NCBI GenBank assembly: GCA_963744345.1
Contig: CAVUTD010000021.1
Span: 228,315-292,314 of the forward strand
DNA length: 64,000 nucleotides
DNA from: DASTFP01 sp963744345
GTDB taxonomy: Bacteria; Verrucomicrobiota; Verrucomicrobiia; Chthoniobacterales; Terrimicrobiaceae
Reading direction: 5' to 3'
The notes below the pieces were generated by a model. The model was not told the DNA's origin. It saw only the letters and a program-made list of their open reading frames with translations, and ran no database searches. The position numbers and the translations under genes are program-made. Positions 53,913 through 62,245 of the stretch are shown piece after piece (the stretch's first letter is position 1; each line of letters opens with the position of its first letter).

Positions 53913-54308
53913 GCGGCAGCTCTGGCCGGAACATCCCTGCAACAAAAAAGTCGCCTTTGATCTGGAGGCGTGCGGCGATAATGATCCCTCGGGTTCACGG
54001 ACGAGCCGGTCTACCGTGAGCCGCGCCCACTCGTGAAATCGGCACCGGTGAAACTCCTGTTACCTGCTTTTTCCTGCTGGCCTAAAATCCCACCAACAAT
54101 CGCCGGTAATAACCTGAGAACAGGCACAGCAACATGAACGGCAGCAGTTTCCCCAACTCGGAGAATTTATACAAGACCTCGAACGAGGCCTAGCCAGCGG
54201 CCGGAGCCCACGGGTTGTTCTACTTAATACGAGGCCGTGAAGTCGGATCGTCGCCGATAGCTTTGCCTATCTGATTGCGGTGGATGTGATATCGAACCAC
54301 AAACGAAT
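53913..54308. other. Intergenic region, nothing recognised
   Basis: Nearly 400 bp without a supported gene. The last 25 bp (ATATCGAACCACAAACGAAT) match the sequence before the twin SDR at 50227, so the spacer just before the gene was duplicated with it. I see no operator repeat here, unlike in front of the intact twin. Confidence 0.45.
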
Positions 54309-55070
54309 ATGAACAATTACTTCAACGACAAGGTTGCGCTCGTCACCGGGGCGAGTTCCGGTATGGGGCTGGCGACCGCGCTGGCGTTTGCGGAGGCAGG
54401 TGCATCCGTAACGCTTGCCGACGTCAAAGAGGAAGCGGTGCAGAAAGCCGCCGAGAAGCTGGTCAGCGAGGGCCATCGAGCCATTGCTATCCCTTGCGAT
54501 GTCAGCAACGACGCTCAGGTAGAAGCTATGGTCGAGCGGACGGTCGCGCAGTTCGGCCGACTGGACGCGGCCTTCAACAACGCTGGCGTCATGGCCAAAA
54601 ACTCTCCGACGGCCGACAGCACGCTGGAGGAGTTCGACCGCGTCACCCGTGTCAACCTGCAGGGCGTCTGGAGCTGCATGAAACACGAACTTCGCCACAT
54701 GGACCGCCAGGGCAGCGGCGCGATCGTCAACTGCTCCTCCATCGGTGGCGTCAGGGGCGACCGGGGTATTCAGTCCTATACCGCGTCCAAGCACGGTGTC
54801 ATCGGTCTAACGCGGGCTGCAGCCCTCGAATACGCCGCCAAAGGCATCCGGGTGAACGCAGTCTGCCCCGGAACGATCGACACGGCGTTTGCCCGCACAG
54901 CGCTCAAGGACGCGGAAGAATTCGAGGCCTTTTCAAAAGCCTTGCCCCATTGGCCGGATCGGCAAGCCCGAGGAGATCGCGTCGGTGGTGCTTTGGCTGT
55001 GCAGCCCGGGAGCAAGCTTCGTCGTTGGGCACGCACTGGTGGTCGACGGTGGGCAAACGGTACCCGTTAG
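54309..55070 (+). pseudogene. SDR family oxidoreductase, frameshifted twin of 50227-50997
   Basis: For the first 215 or so residues this is a close copy of the SDR at 50227: TGASSGMG, NNAGVM, NCSSIGG and YTASK are all intact. Near 54945 an extra base changes LPIGRIGKPEE into LPHWPDRQARG, so the annotated frame ends with an unrelated tail at 55070. The normal C-terminus (GRIGKPEEIASVV, VVDGGQTVPV) is encoded in the next frame. The stable NAD-binding part could still be made, but the substrate/tetramer C-terminus is lost. A sequencing error is possible. Confidence 0.75.
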
Positions 55071-55227
55071 GGGCAACTATGGCGTCAGATCCAAAGAGAT
55101 CTGGAAGAGCGGTAAAGATCGGCAGTTTGCGGTTAGTGGAGTGATTAAGAAAACGGCTAGATTACCAACAATAGGTTGCGCTCGCTGAGATGCGAACCTC
55201 ACTACCAGCCAAGCAGAATTTCAGATT

Positions 55228-55972
55228 ATGGGTAACAACATTGAAGGAAAAGTCATTGTCATCTCGGCGCAAGCAGCGGTCTGGGCGAAGCAACGGCCCG
55301 GCTTCTCTGTGCGCAGGGCGCGATCGTTGTGCTGGGCGCGCCCGTCGCGTGGATAGCCTGCAGTCATTGGCCGAGGAGTTAACCGGTCGCGGCGGCAAGG
55401 CCCTCCCCATGCAGACGGATGTCACCGAATACAACGAGGTGAAGAGATTGGTTGATACCGGTGTGCAACGGTTCGGGCGTATCGACGTCATGATCAACAA
55501 TGCTGGGCTCATGCCGCAGGCGCCACTCGACCGTCTGAATATCGAGGATTGGAACCGGACCATAGACGTTAATATCAAGGGCGTGCTACGGGATCGCCGC
55601 GGCACTCCCGCATATGAAGCAGCAGAAAGCTGGGCATTTCATCAATGTCTCCTCTGTGGCCGGCCATAAGGTCGGGCCTTGTGCTGCGGTCTACGCGGCG
55701 ACCAAGCATGCCGTCCGGGCGCTCTCCGAAGGGCTGCGGCAGGAGGTAAAACCTTACAACATCCGCACCACCGTGATCTCACCGGGCGCAATGGTGACGG
55801 AGCTGCCGAGCAGCGTTACCGAGCCGGACGTCGCCGAGCGCGTCCGCAAGCATCACGAGGAGTTCGAATCCCTGCCGACTCGTTCGCGCGGGCAGTCGCC
55901 TTTGCAATGAGCCAGCCGGAGGAAATGGATGTGAGCGAGATCGTGTTCCGGGGCACGCGCGAGGAATTTTAG
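55228..55972 (+). pseudogene. SDR pseudogene with several frameshifts
   Basis: The gene can be followed from MGNNIEGKVIVIS through ASSGLGEATARLL, RVDSLQSLAEELTGRGGKAL, RIDVMINNAGLMPQAP, KAGHFINVSSVAGHK, VYAATKHAVRALSEGLRQEV and TTVISPGAMVTEL to SQPEEMDVSEIVFRGTREEF and a stop at 55972. The frame changes at least four times (near 55263, 55340, 55590 and 55870). All classical SDR motifs are present, so it decayed recently. Its 5' end resembles the relic at 52082. Confidence 0.8.
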
Positions 55973-56008
55973 GCTGGCTGCCAAGGCGCTAAGCCAGCGG
56001 CTCTGGCT
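55973..56008. repeat. Overlapping inverted repeats
   Basis: GCTGGCT at 55973-55979 can pair with AGCCAGC at 55992-55998, which can alternatively pair with CTGGCT at 56003-56008. It follows the SDR pseudogene; there is no T-run. It may be a degraded terminator. Confidence 0.4.
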
Positions 56009-56118
56009 GGCCAAAAGAAGTTGGCTCCCGGCGAGGAATAGTGGCGGGAGCGAGCGATGCGGTCGCGGATTCGGCGGAGCAGGCTTTGACGGTGATGGAT
56101 GCGGGATGGCTCATGGTT

Positions 56119-56685
56119 TCATGATAGGGTTTTGATGATCTTCGCAGGGATTCCGCCCACGGCTGTATGATCGGGAACGTCTTTGGTGACGACCGCGCCA
56201 GCCGCCACGATGGCGTTTTCCCCGATGGTCACGCCTTGCATGATGGTGGCATTGGCACCGATCCACGCGTTCTTTTTGATATGAATCGGCGCCACGGTCA
56301 GCGAGTGCCTGTTTTCTGGCGAAACGGGGTGCCCTTCGGTGACCAAGCTGACTTTGGGCGCGATGAAGACGCGGTCCTCGATGGTAATCCCTCCGAAATC
56401 CAGAAAAACACAGTCGAAGTTGATGAAGACGTTTTTCCCGATTTTCGTATGCTTCCCGTAATTGACGTGGAATGGGGGGAAGATCGCGCTGCTTTCGTCG
56501 ATTTCCGTGCCCGTGATCCGGCTTAGCAAGGCGCGCATTTCCTCCGGGTCGGTGGACTGATTCAATTGCAGGAGCAATTTCCTCGTGGCGAACGAGGCGT
56601 CCCGAAGTTTGTGGTATTCGGGGTCGTCGAAGGGGACACTTTCGCCGTTCCGAAGTCGCGCGAAAATATCGGGCGCTTGTTTCAT
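56119..56685 (-). CDS. Sugar O-acetyltransferase (LacA/Maa/NodL-like)
   Basis: This 188-residue left-handed beta-helix acetyltransferase begins with the Maa domain (EYHKLRDASFATRKLLLQLN near residues 23-42) and continues with hexapeptide repeats: IGKNVFINFDCVFLDFGGIT, APKVSLVTEGHPVSPE with the catalytic His, and IGANATIMQGVTIGENAIVA. It transfers acetyl from acetyl-CoA to the 6-hydroxyl of a sugar or galactoside. It lies 62 bp downstream of the alpha/beta hydrolase gene on the same strand, so co-transcription is likely. Confidence 0.92.
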   Translation of the reverse strand: MKQAPDIFARLRNGESVPFDDPEYHKLRDASFATRKLLLQLNQSTDPEEMRALLSRITGTEIDESSAIFPPFHVNYGKHTKIGKNVFINFDCVFLDFGGITIEDRVFIAPKVSLVTEGHPVSPENRHSLTVAPIHIKKNAWIGANATIMQGVTIGENAIVAAGAVVTKDVPDHTAVGGIPAKIIKTLS

Positions 56686-56747
56686 GCGGCTGAAATGGGA
56701 AGCGGTCGCGCGTCAGATTGCGACGCGCCCTGACGCGCGACGAAGCA

Positions 56748-57830
56748 TCACTTCAGGTTCTTGGCGTAAAATTCCGTGAGTTTGTCGAAGGGGATTTTGC
56801 CCATATTATCATACAAATCCACGTGGTCTGCTTCGGGCACAATCACCAATTCCTTGGGGTCGGAAGCCATCTCATAAACATCTTCGGAATAATAACGTGA
56901 GTGGGCATTTTCTCCCGCCACCAACAGAATCGGGCGTGGGGAAATCATTTCAATGTTTGCATACATCGGGAAGCTGAAGAACGACATTGGTGTTGTGGCT
57001 GTCCACGCCGTTGTAGAGTTGATGCCTCTTGGATGGAAACCCCGCGGGGTTCTGTAATAATCGAAGAAAGAAACCAAAACGGGGTCTGGATTCTCGGGCA
57101 AGGCCTCGGGAAGGATGCACTCTCCTTTTACGATATTGCCATTTTTGTCAAACGGGACTTCGTGATAGCCTAACGAATAATTGCCATTTTCCGCATCCAC
57201 CCAACGCTGCTGACTGATGTAATCAATAACCTTATGGCGCTGTTCCTTTGTATAACTATCCTTATGACTGCGGCTCATGCTGCGGGACATATCATACATG
57301 GAAACCGTGGCTACCGCTTTAATGCGCGAATCGCTGGTGGCGGCAGTCAGTGCCATACCGCTGTAACCACAAATTCCTAAAGCACCGATGCGGTTACGGT
57401 CAATGGAAGCCTGCAATCCGAGAAAATCCACCGCCGCGCTGAAATCCTCGGTATTGATATCCGGCGAGGCGATATGACGCGGCTCGCCACCACTCTCTCC
57501 GGTGTAGGACGGATCGAAAGCCAGCGTGACGAATCCGCGTTCCGCCATGGCTTGCGCATACAAGCCCGAGGACTGTTCCTTCACCGCGCCAAAGGGGCCG
57601 CTAACAGCAATCGCCGCCAAGCGTTTGTCGCCACGATCCTTCGGCTGATACAGGTCGGCGGACAGAGTGATGCCGTAGCGGTTCTTGAAGGCGACCTTCT
57701 GATGCTCAACCTTTTCGCTCTTAGGGAAGGTCTTGTCCCACTCGTCATTGGATTTCGCGAAGGTAGAGAATGAGGTGGCCATAAGTGTCAGTGTTGTGAT
57801 CAGATGTTTCATGGTTATTGGTTTTTTCAT
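56748..57830 (-). CDS. Secreted alpha/beta hydrolase, cysteine-type (second copy)
   Basis: This 360-residue paralogue of 49006-50070 has a signal peptide (LITTLTLMATSFSTFA). Landmarks are ISGPFGAVKEQSSGLYAQ-like AVSGPFGAVKEQ, FDPSYTGESGG, the nucleophile elbow LGICGYSG with Cys in the Ser position, the acid in LLVAGENAHS and the His in EADHVDLYD. ATG 57830 gives the longest form; ATG 57812 is also plausible. Operator copy E stands about 55 bp upstream on the minus strand, and a broken AraC gene precedes it. Confidence 0.87.
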   Translation of the reverse strand: MKKPITMKHLITTLTLMATSFSTFAKSNDEWDKTFPKSEKVEHQKVAFKNRYGITLSADLYQPKDRGDKRLAAIAVSGPFGAVKEQSSGLYAQAMAERGFVTLAFDPSYTGESGGEPRHIASPDINTEDFSAAVDFLGLQASIDRNRIGALGICGYSGMALTAATSDSRIKAVATVSMYDMSRSMSRSHKDSYTKEQRHKVIDYISQQRWVDAENGNYSLGYHEVPFDKNGNIVKGECILPEALPENPDPVLVSFFDYYRTPRGFHPRGINSTTAWTATTPMSFFSFPMYANIEMISPRPILLVAGENAHSRYYSEDVYEMASDPKELVIVPEADHVDLYDNMGKIPFDKLTEFYAKNLK

Positions 57831-57883
57831 CGGGTTCTAAGTCTCTTCACCGGGGCCATTATAACCCCGTCAACGCCACACCG

Positions 57884-57919
57884 CTCGCGTGATTCTGCTC
57901 AGCCTGTCGCGATCCTGCT
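57884..57919 (-). promoter_or_regulatory. Paired direct-repeat operator candidate, copy E
   Basis: Read on the minus strand: GCAGGATCGCGACAG starting at 57918 and GCAGAATCACGCGAG starting at 57898, 20 bp apart. It is the most diverged of the five copies but keeps orientation toward the hydrolase gene and the same spacing. It overlaps the 3' end of the AraC relic. Confidence 0.55.
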
Positions 57920-58660
57920 AAAATTTTCCGTGGGCACGTCGCCCAGCGTTCTCCCGATACTCGTGGGGACTGATTTCTGTTTCCTTGCGGAAGACGTGGG
58001 CGAAATGGCTGGGGCTGGTATAGCCGACATCCATGCCGATCTCGATGATGTGCTTCGTTGTCTCACGCAAAAGCTCCTGGGCTTTCGACATCCGCAGGCG
58101 GATGAAATACTGGGAAGGTGAGAAGCCGGTGTTGCCCTTGAAGAGACGGGAAAAGTGTGTCTCGCTCATTTTGACCACTGCCGCCAATTTTCCGACGCTG
58201 ATGCCTTCATCAAGAGAAGCGTCCATCTTCAAGACCCGGTGCAGTTGAAACGCGGAAGCGAGGTGGAACGATGAGGGCGCGGGGTTTTAATCATCGCGGT
58301 ACGTTCGGACGAGATGCGTCGCCAGACTTGGGCGATCCCTTGCACGAACGAAGGGCTGGCGGTTTCTTCCTCGGAAAGCTCCCGCCGCAGCATTTCCAGA
58401 AAGGAAAGGATCGTGGAACCCCGGACAGCATTGAACTCTTTTAATGAGGGATTTTGGCACCCTGCCCCCAAAGCTCCCTTGCCGCCCGAGCGAAAAGTGG
58501 AAGGCTGATTGTCGCGTGCATGACAACGATCGGCTCCGGCCCGATGGACCTCCACCTTAATTCATAAGGGTCTGGCGTGGTGATTAAGAACAGAACACCC
58601 GGTTCAACCTGATGCGTGTTCCGTCTGCCCCCAAGTCTCTTGAATACCAGCTGTGCGTTC
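57918..58660 (-). pseudogene. AraC-family regulator, 5'-truncated and frameshifted
   Basis: Three frames are needed to read this regulator. NAQLVFKRLGGRRNTHQVEP and LFLITTPDPYELRW give the sensing part; LKEFNAVRGSTILSFLEMLR and FVQGIAQVWRRI continue after a shift near 58450; a second shift near 58280 leads to FQLHRVLKMDAS and the intact double helix-turn-helix (AAVVKMSETHFSRLFKG, IIEIGMDVGYTSPSHFAHVF). The N-terminus is cut off right behind the VOC gene stop. The DNA-binding half alone (from 58232) remains open and might still be made. Confidence 0.8.
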
Positions 58661-58666
58661 GTCCCG

Positions 58667-59122
58667 TTACTTATCGTTCTCGAGTAGCTCGATAATCAGT
58701 TTCAAATCCCTTAGCGTGTCGATGTAGGCATAACGGCCGCCGGTATACTCGCCTTTTTGGAGCAGCGGCATCTGGTTGCGTTCGAGCAGCGCAATTTTGT
58801 CTTTCATTCCCTCAATCTCGAACGCGATGTAATGCGGGCCTTCGCCATGCTTGTCGAGCGATTCCCGCCAGGTGCTCGGGTTATGGTCCGGCTCGATCAA
58901 TTCTATCTCAAGGGACCCCATGTCGAAGAACGCCAGCTTCGCTCTTGCTTCAGAACGCGTCCCTCTGTACTCGGTCTGCGCTTTATCGACCGCATCGGTG
59001 AGAAACCAATCAGGCTTCTCAATGCCAAAAAAATCAGCATATGCTTGGGACGTCTTTTCAATATCGTGCACGAGAATGCCGATAAGCGTAATAACTTTCG
59101 TGCCCAGAACGTTGTTGTTCAT
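58667..59122 (-). CDS. VOC (glyoxalase/bleomycin resistance) family protein
   Basis: This 151-residue protein has the paired beta-alpha-beta-beta-beta units of the vicinal-oxygen-chelate fold: ITLIGILVHDIEKTSQAYAD near residues 11-30 and GPHYIAFEIEGMKDKIALLE near 95-114. Candidate metal ligands are His19, Glu75 in LEIELIE, His97 and the late Glu in IIELLEN. It may act on a hydroxy-keto or methylmalonyl-type substrate; not assignable. ATG 59122 has no strong ribosome site. Confidence 0.85.
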   Translation of the reverse strand: MNNNVLGTKVITLIGILVHDIEKTSQAYADFFGIEKPDWFLTDAVDKAQTEYRGTRSEARAKLAFFDMGSLEIELIEPDHNPSTWRESLDKHGEGPHYIAFEIEGMKDKIALLERNQMPLLQKGEYTGGRYAYIDTLRDLKLIIELLENDK

Positions 59123-59439
59123 TTCGAACCTCCGAGGCGAAGGAAAGGATGACCCTCTTCTTACTACTAGTCAACCAGCCGTTGTGAATGCTTAGAACTT
59201 TGCTTGTTTCCAGGGGACGATGGATCGTTTATGTCTTCTTCGGTTTCGGGGCATTGGTGTTCCCCACGGGCCGAAAGCGAATACCATTTCTTCGCGGCTG
59301 AGGGAAACCGCCCGACCAAAAGCCCCCAATCGATTCGCGCGGGTATTCCAAACGTGGACTGCATCTTCGATGGGTGCTTAAGAAGCCGAGCGACGGAGTT
59401 CCGCAACAGGCTCCGATAGGCTGGCATCGGTTCTTTTTC
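59123..59439. other. Intergenic region before operator copy D
   Basis: About 320 bp between the divergent VOC gene and operator copy D. A 71-codon plus-strand frame (59204-59419) shows no recognisable motif. It presumably contains the VOC promoter. Confidence 0.4.
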
Positions 59440-59478
59440 GCAAGAATGCGCTAGGTTGAGCAGGATCGGGCGAGAAGG
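59440..59478 (+). promoter_or_regulatory. Paired direct-repeat operator candidate, copy D
   Basis: GCAAGAATGCGCTAG at 59440 and GCAGGATCGGGCGAG at 59460, 20 bp apart, preceded by TTCTTTTT. It leads to a small frame at 59489 and the ADH gene at 59680. Confidence 0.6.
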
Positions 59479-59488
59479 GAAGCGCGTA

Positions 59489-59653
59489 ATGTCGCACACT
59501 GTTGCCGTGTCTGAAACTGCTTCGGCACCGCACAACGACATCGAACAGATAAACATTGCGAACCTGAACCGCCCTTCTCTGCCTGTGCAGCCCAGACGCA
59601 AGTTTTGTGATCGGGACGCCCTCATCGTCGAGGGCGGGTACACGGTCCGATAG
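59489..59653 (+). CDS. Small leader-like ORF fused to an SDR tail remnant
   Basis: This is a 54-codon frame behind operator copy D. The first part (SETASAPHNDIEQINIANLN) is shared with the frame at 51570. The last part reads ALIVEGGYTVR, the usual C-terminus of a classical SDR; one base earlier the same DNA reads PDASFVIG, the preceding SDR residues, so a one-base loss joined them. It may be translated but is probably a spacer plus a gene remnant rather than a working protein. Confidence 0.35.
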   Translation: MSHTVAVSETASAPHNDIEQINIANLNRPSLPVQPRRKFCDRDALIVEGGYTVR

Positions 59654-59679
59654 CCACCAAAGCTGAAAGGAGATAAACT

Positions 59680-60696
59680 ATGAAAGGAACTGTTCTCTAC
59701 GGTCCGCGCGATGTGCGTTTCGAGGAGCGCGACGCGCCGACAATCATCGAGCCAACCGATACCATCATCAGGATCTCGGCCACCTGCGTCTGCGGCTCCG
59801 ACCTATGGCCCTACCGTGGGATTAGCTCGTTCCCCGAGCCGAGCCCGATGGGGCACGAATACTGCGGCATCGTCGAGGAGGTCGGCAGTGCGGTCACCTC
59901 GGTCAAACCCGGACAGTTCGTTATCGGATCGTTCGCGACTTCCGACAACACCTGTCCGCACTGCCGGGCCGGCTACCAGTCATCGTGCATCCACCGCGAG
60001 TTCATGACTCGGGCCCAGGCGCCGGTGCTGCGCGTGCCCCTGGCAGACGGGACGCTGGTCGCTACGCCAGACGTTCCTCCGGACGACATGATCCCGAGCC
60101 TACTGACAACGTCGGATGTTCTGGGCACCGGCTGGTTCGCTGCCGATGCAGCGAACGTGAAACCGGGTTCAACCGTCGTGGTCGTCGGTGACGGCGCCGT
60201 CGGCCTCCTCGCGGTGCTGTCCGCCAAGCAGATGGGCGCCAAGCGGATCATCGCGATGAGCCGCCACGAGGCGCGACAGAAGTTGGCCCGCGAGTTTGGC
60301 GCGACGGACATCGTGACCGAGCGCGGAAACGAGGGTGTTGCCCGCATCAAGGAACTGACCGACGGAATCGGTGCTGACTCGGTAATGGAGTGCGTCGGCA
60401 CGCACGACTCGATGATGCAGGCGATCAATTCGACCCGCCCGGGCGGGTCCGTGGGCTACGTCGGCGTCCCGCACGGAGTAGAGCTCGACGGCGAGGGGCT
60501 CTTTTTCACCCACGTCCGTCTCCATGGCGGCCCCGCGCCGGTGCGCCGCTTCCTGCCCCAGCTGATCGACCTGGTGTGGAACAGAAAGATCAACCCCGGC
60601 AAGGTCTTCGACCTGACCCTGCCTCTCGAGGAGGTGGCGGAGGGCTACCGCGCGATGGACGAACGCCGCGCGATCAAGACGCTGCTGCGTCCGTAG
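59680..60696 (+). CDS. Zinc-dependent alcohol dehydrogenase family protein
   Basis: This 338-residue medium-chain dehydrogenase has the catalytic zinc site in CVCGSDLWPYRG near residues 37-48 and GHEYCG near 62-67. Of the structural-zinc cysteines, three remain in CPHCRAGYQSSC, and the Rossmann motif GDGAVGLLAV is near 171-180. It oxidises an alcohol or reduces an aldehyde with NAD(P)(H). ATG 59680 follows AAAGGAGATAAACT, an ideal ribosome site, and the same leader and start occur at 51197. Next in line is a second, unrelated ADH. Confidence 0.92.
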   Translation: MKGTVLYGPRDVRFEERDAPTIIEPTDTIIRISATCVCGSDLWPYRGISSFPEPSPMGHEYCGIVEEVGSAVTSVKPGQFVIGSFATSDNTCPHCRAGYQSSCIHREFMTRAQAPVLRVPLADGTLVATPDVPPDDMIPSLLTTSDVLGTGWFAADAANVKPGSTVVVVGDGAVGLLAVLSAKQMGAKRIIAMSRHEARQKLAREFGATDIVTERGNEGVARIKELTDGIGADSVMECVGTHDSMMQAINSTRPGGSVGYVGVPHGVELDGEGLFFTHVRLHGGPAPVRRFLPQLIDLVWNRKINPGKVFDLTLPLEEVAEGYRAMDERRAIKTLLRP

Positions 60697-60722
60697 ATTG
60701 AGGTGAATACAAGGTGATTCAA

Positions 60723-62033
60723 ATGAACAATCGAGATCCAAACTCCAAAGATGAGAGCAGCCCGTCAGGGCTGGATAGCTGGGAGGAAACAATGAAAGAA
60801 AGCAACGACGAAGATGAGACTGAACAATCAAGGCCCGTAGGTCACTCACGACGTGACTTTATGGTTTCGGCAGCAACTGCTGTAGCGAGTGTTGGTGCTG
60901 CAAACCTCTTGGGCTTACAACCTGCAGAGGGAGCGAACGCCAAGAATTCAGATGCGATTGGCAATGGCCCGTATCCCACTGAAGGTATGGCGGCCTATTC
61001 TCCGACTGGACCCCACAAGCTCATGAATTTCCAGCGGCGCGCTCTTGGTCCTAAAGACGTAGCTATTAAGATTCATTACTGCGGAGTCTGTCACTCTGAC
61101 ATCCACACGATTCGCGGAGATTGGGGAAAGATTCAATACCCGCAAATTGTGGGCCACGAGTTAGCTGGCGAAGTCGTCGCTATCGGATCAAGTGTCAGCA
61201 AGTTCACCGTCGGTGCCCGCGTTGGTGTTGGGACGATGGTGAATTCCTGCCGAATCTGCTCCGAGTGCCAAGCAGGCCATGAGAATTATTGTTTGAACGG
61301 AAACACCCAAACTTACGGTTCGAAAGATAAAGACGGCACGATTACCCAGGGCGGATATTCAACCTTCGTCGTTGTAGACGAAGATTTCGTAATCAATATT
61401 CCTGACGCCATCGATCTCGCAGAAGCAGGCCCGCTGTTGTGCGCAGCCATTACCGTTTACTCACCGCTTCGCAGATGGGGCGTGTCTCCTGGTAAAAAGG
61501 TGGCACTTGTTGGCATGGGTGGTCTGGGGCACTTAGCGGTCAAACTAGCTACCGCACTAGGTGCAGATGTTACTCTCTTCACAACCTCCCCGGACAAAAT
61601 TGAAGATGCCAAACGCTTTGGCGCAAAAAAAGTCGTTATTAACGAAGAGGGAGCTGACTTCTCTCAACTTAAGCATGCGTTCGATTTTGCCCTGGATACG
61701 ATTCCTTATAAGCATGATCTCAATCCGTTCATCCCACTTTTGAAGCGTGATGCCACATACTGCAGAGTCGGCGTCGGTAAAACTGTCGACTCAAATGAAA
61801 TCGGTCAGATGAATCTCGTCCTGTATAGAAACGCACTAGCTGGATCGAACACAGGAGGCATCCAGGAAACGCAGGATATGGTTGATTTCTGCGCTCTCAA
61901 TAAGATTAAGCCTGAGATCACAAAAATCTCGATGAACGGAATCGATGACGCCTGGAAAAAGGTTTTCGACAAGCAAGCTCGGTATCGATTCGTCATCGAT
62001 TTGAAGGTCAACAATGCGATACCAATTTGTTAG
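60723..62033 (+). CDS. NADP-dependent alcohol dehydrogenase (YahK-like) with Tat signal
   Basis: This 436-residue protein carries an extra N-terminal region with a twin-arginine motif, SRRDFMVSA near residues 42-50, followed by a hydrophobic stretch. The enzyme part is a cinnamyl-alcohol/YahK-type MDR: catalytic zinc CGVCHSDIHTIRGDWG and GHELAGEVV, structural zinc CRICSECQAGHENYC, Rossmann GMGGLGHLAVKLA and the tail RYRFVIDL. The ORF opens at GTG 60714, but ATG 60723 has AAGGTG at the right distance. A Tat-exported NADP-linked ADH is unexpected because the cofactor is cytoplasmic; the enzyme would have to fold with it before export. Confidence 0.88.
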   Translation: MNNRDPNSKDESSPSGLDSWEETMKESNDEDETEQSRPVGHSRRDFMVSAATAVASVGAANLLGLQPAEGANAKNSDAIGNGPYPTEGMAAYSPTGPHKLMNFQRRALGPKDVAIKIHYCGVCHSDIHTIRGDWGKIQYPQIVGHELAGEVVAIGSSVSKFTVGARVGVGTMVNSCRICSECQAGHENYCLNGNTQTYGSKDKDGTITQGGYSTFVVVDEDFVINIPDAIDLAEAGPLLCAAITVYSPLRRWGVSPGKKVALVGMGGLGHLAVKLATALGADVTLFTTSPDKIEDAKRFGAKKVVINEEGADFSQLKHAFDFALDTIPYKHDLNPFIPLLKRDATYCRVGVGKTVDSNEIGQMNLVLYRNALAGSNTGGIQETQDMVDFCALNKIKPEITKISMNGIDDAWKKVFDKQARYRFVIDLKVNNAIPIC

Positions 62034-62167
62034 GACGATCAGGACCTTCAAGTAAGCCGGCTTTGTCTCGTAACAATGAGCTATTTTGTGGAGTGACCTG
62101 ACGCAATGAAGCGGCTCGCCAATCAATTCGATCTGTTGATCTCCACGATGCCCAAAGCCTGCCCGAT

Positions 62168-62214
62168 GCAGCCGCTATCGCTTCGTCATCGACATGGCTT
62201 CGCTCAAGGCGTGA
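62168..62214 (+). pseudogene. 3'-end remnant of a second YahK-like ADH
   Basis: SRYRFVIDMASLKA-stop is the standard C-terminal tail of YahK-type alcohol dehydrogenases. It lies 130 bp beyond the intact ADH, which ends with its own RYRFVIDL tail. Only this end is left. Confidence 0.65.
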
Positions 62215-62245
62215 CGAATGGAGCAATCAAAAGAGAAGTTACATC

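Noticed and set aside
51521..59478. Integron attC sites as the explanation for the repeated cassette spacers
   Set aside because: The repeats are tandem direct half-sites without the inverted RYYYAAC/GTTRRRY pair, and no integrase gene is present.
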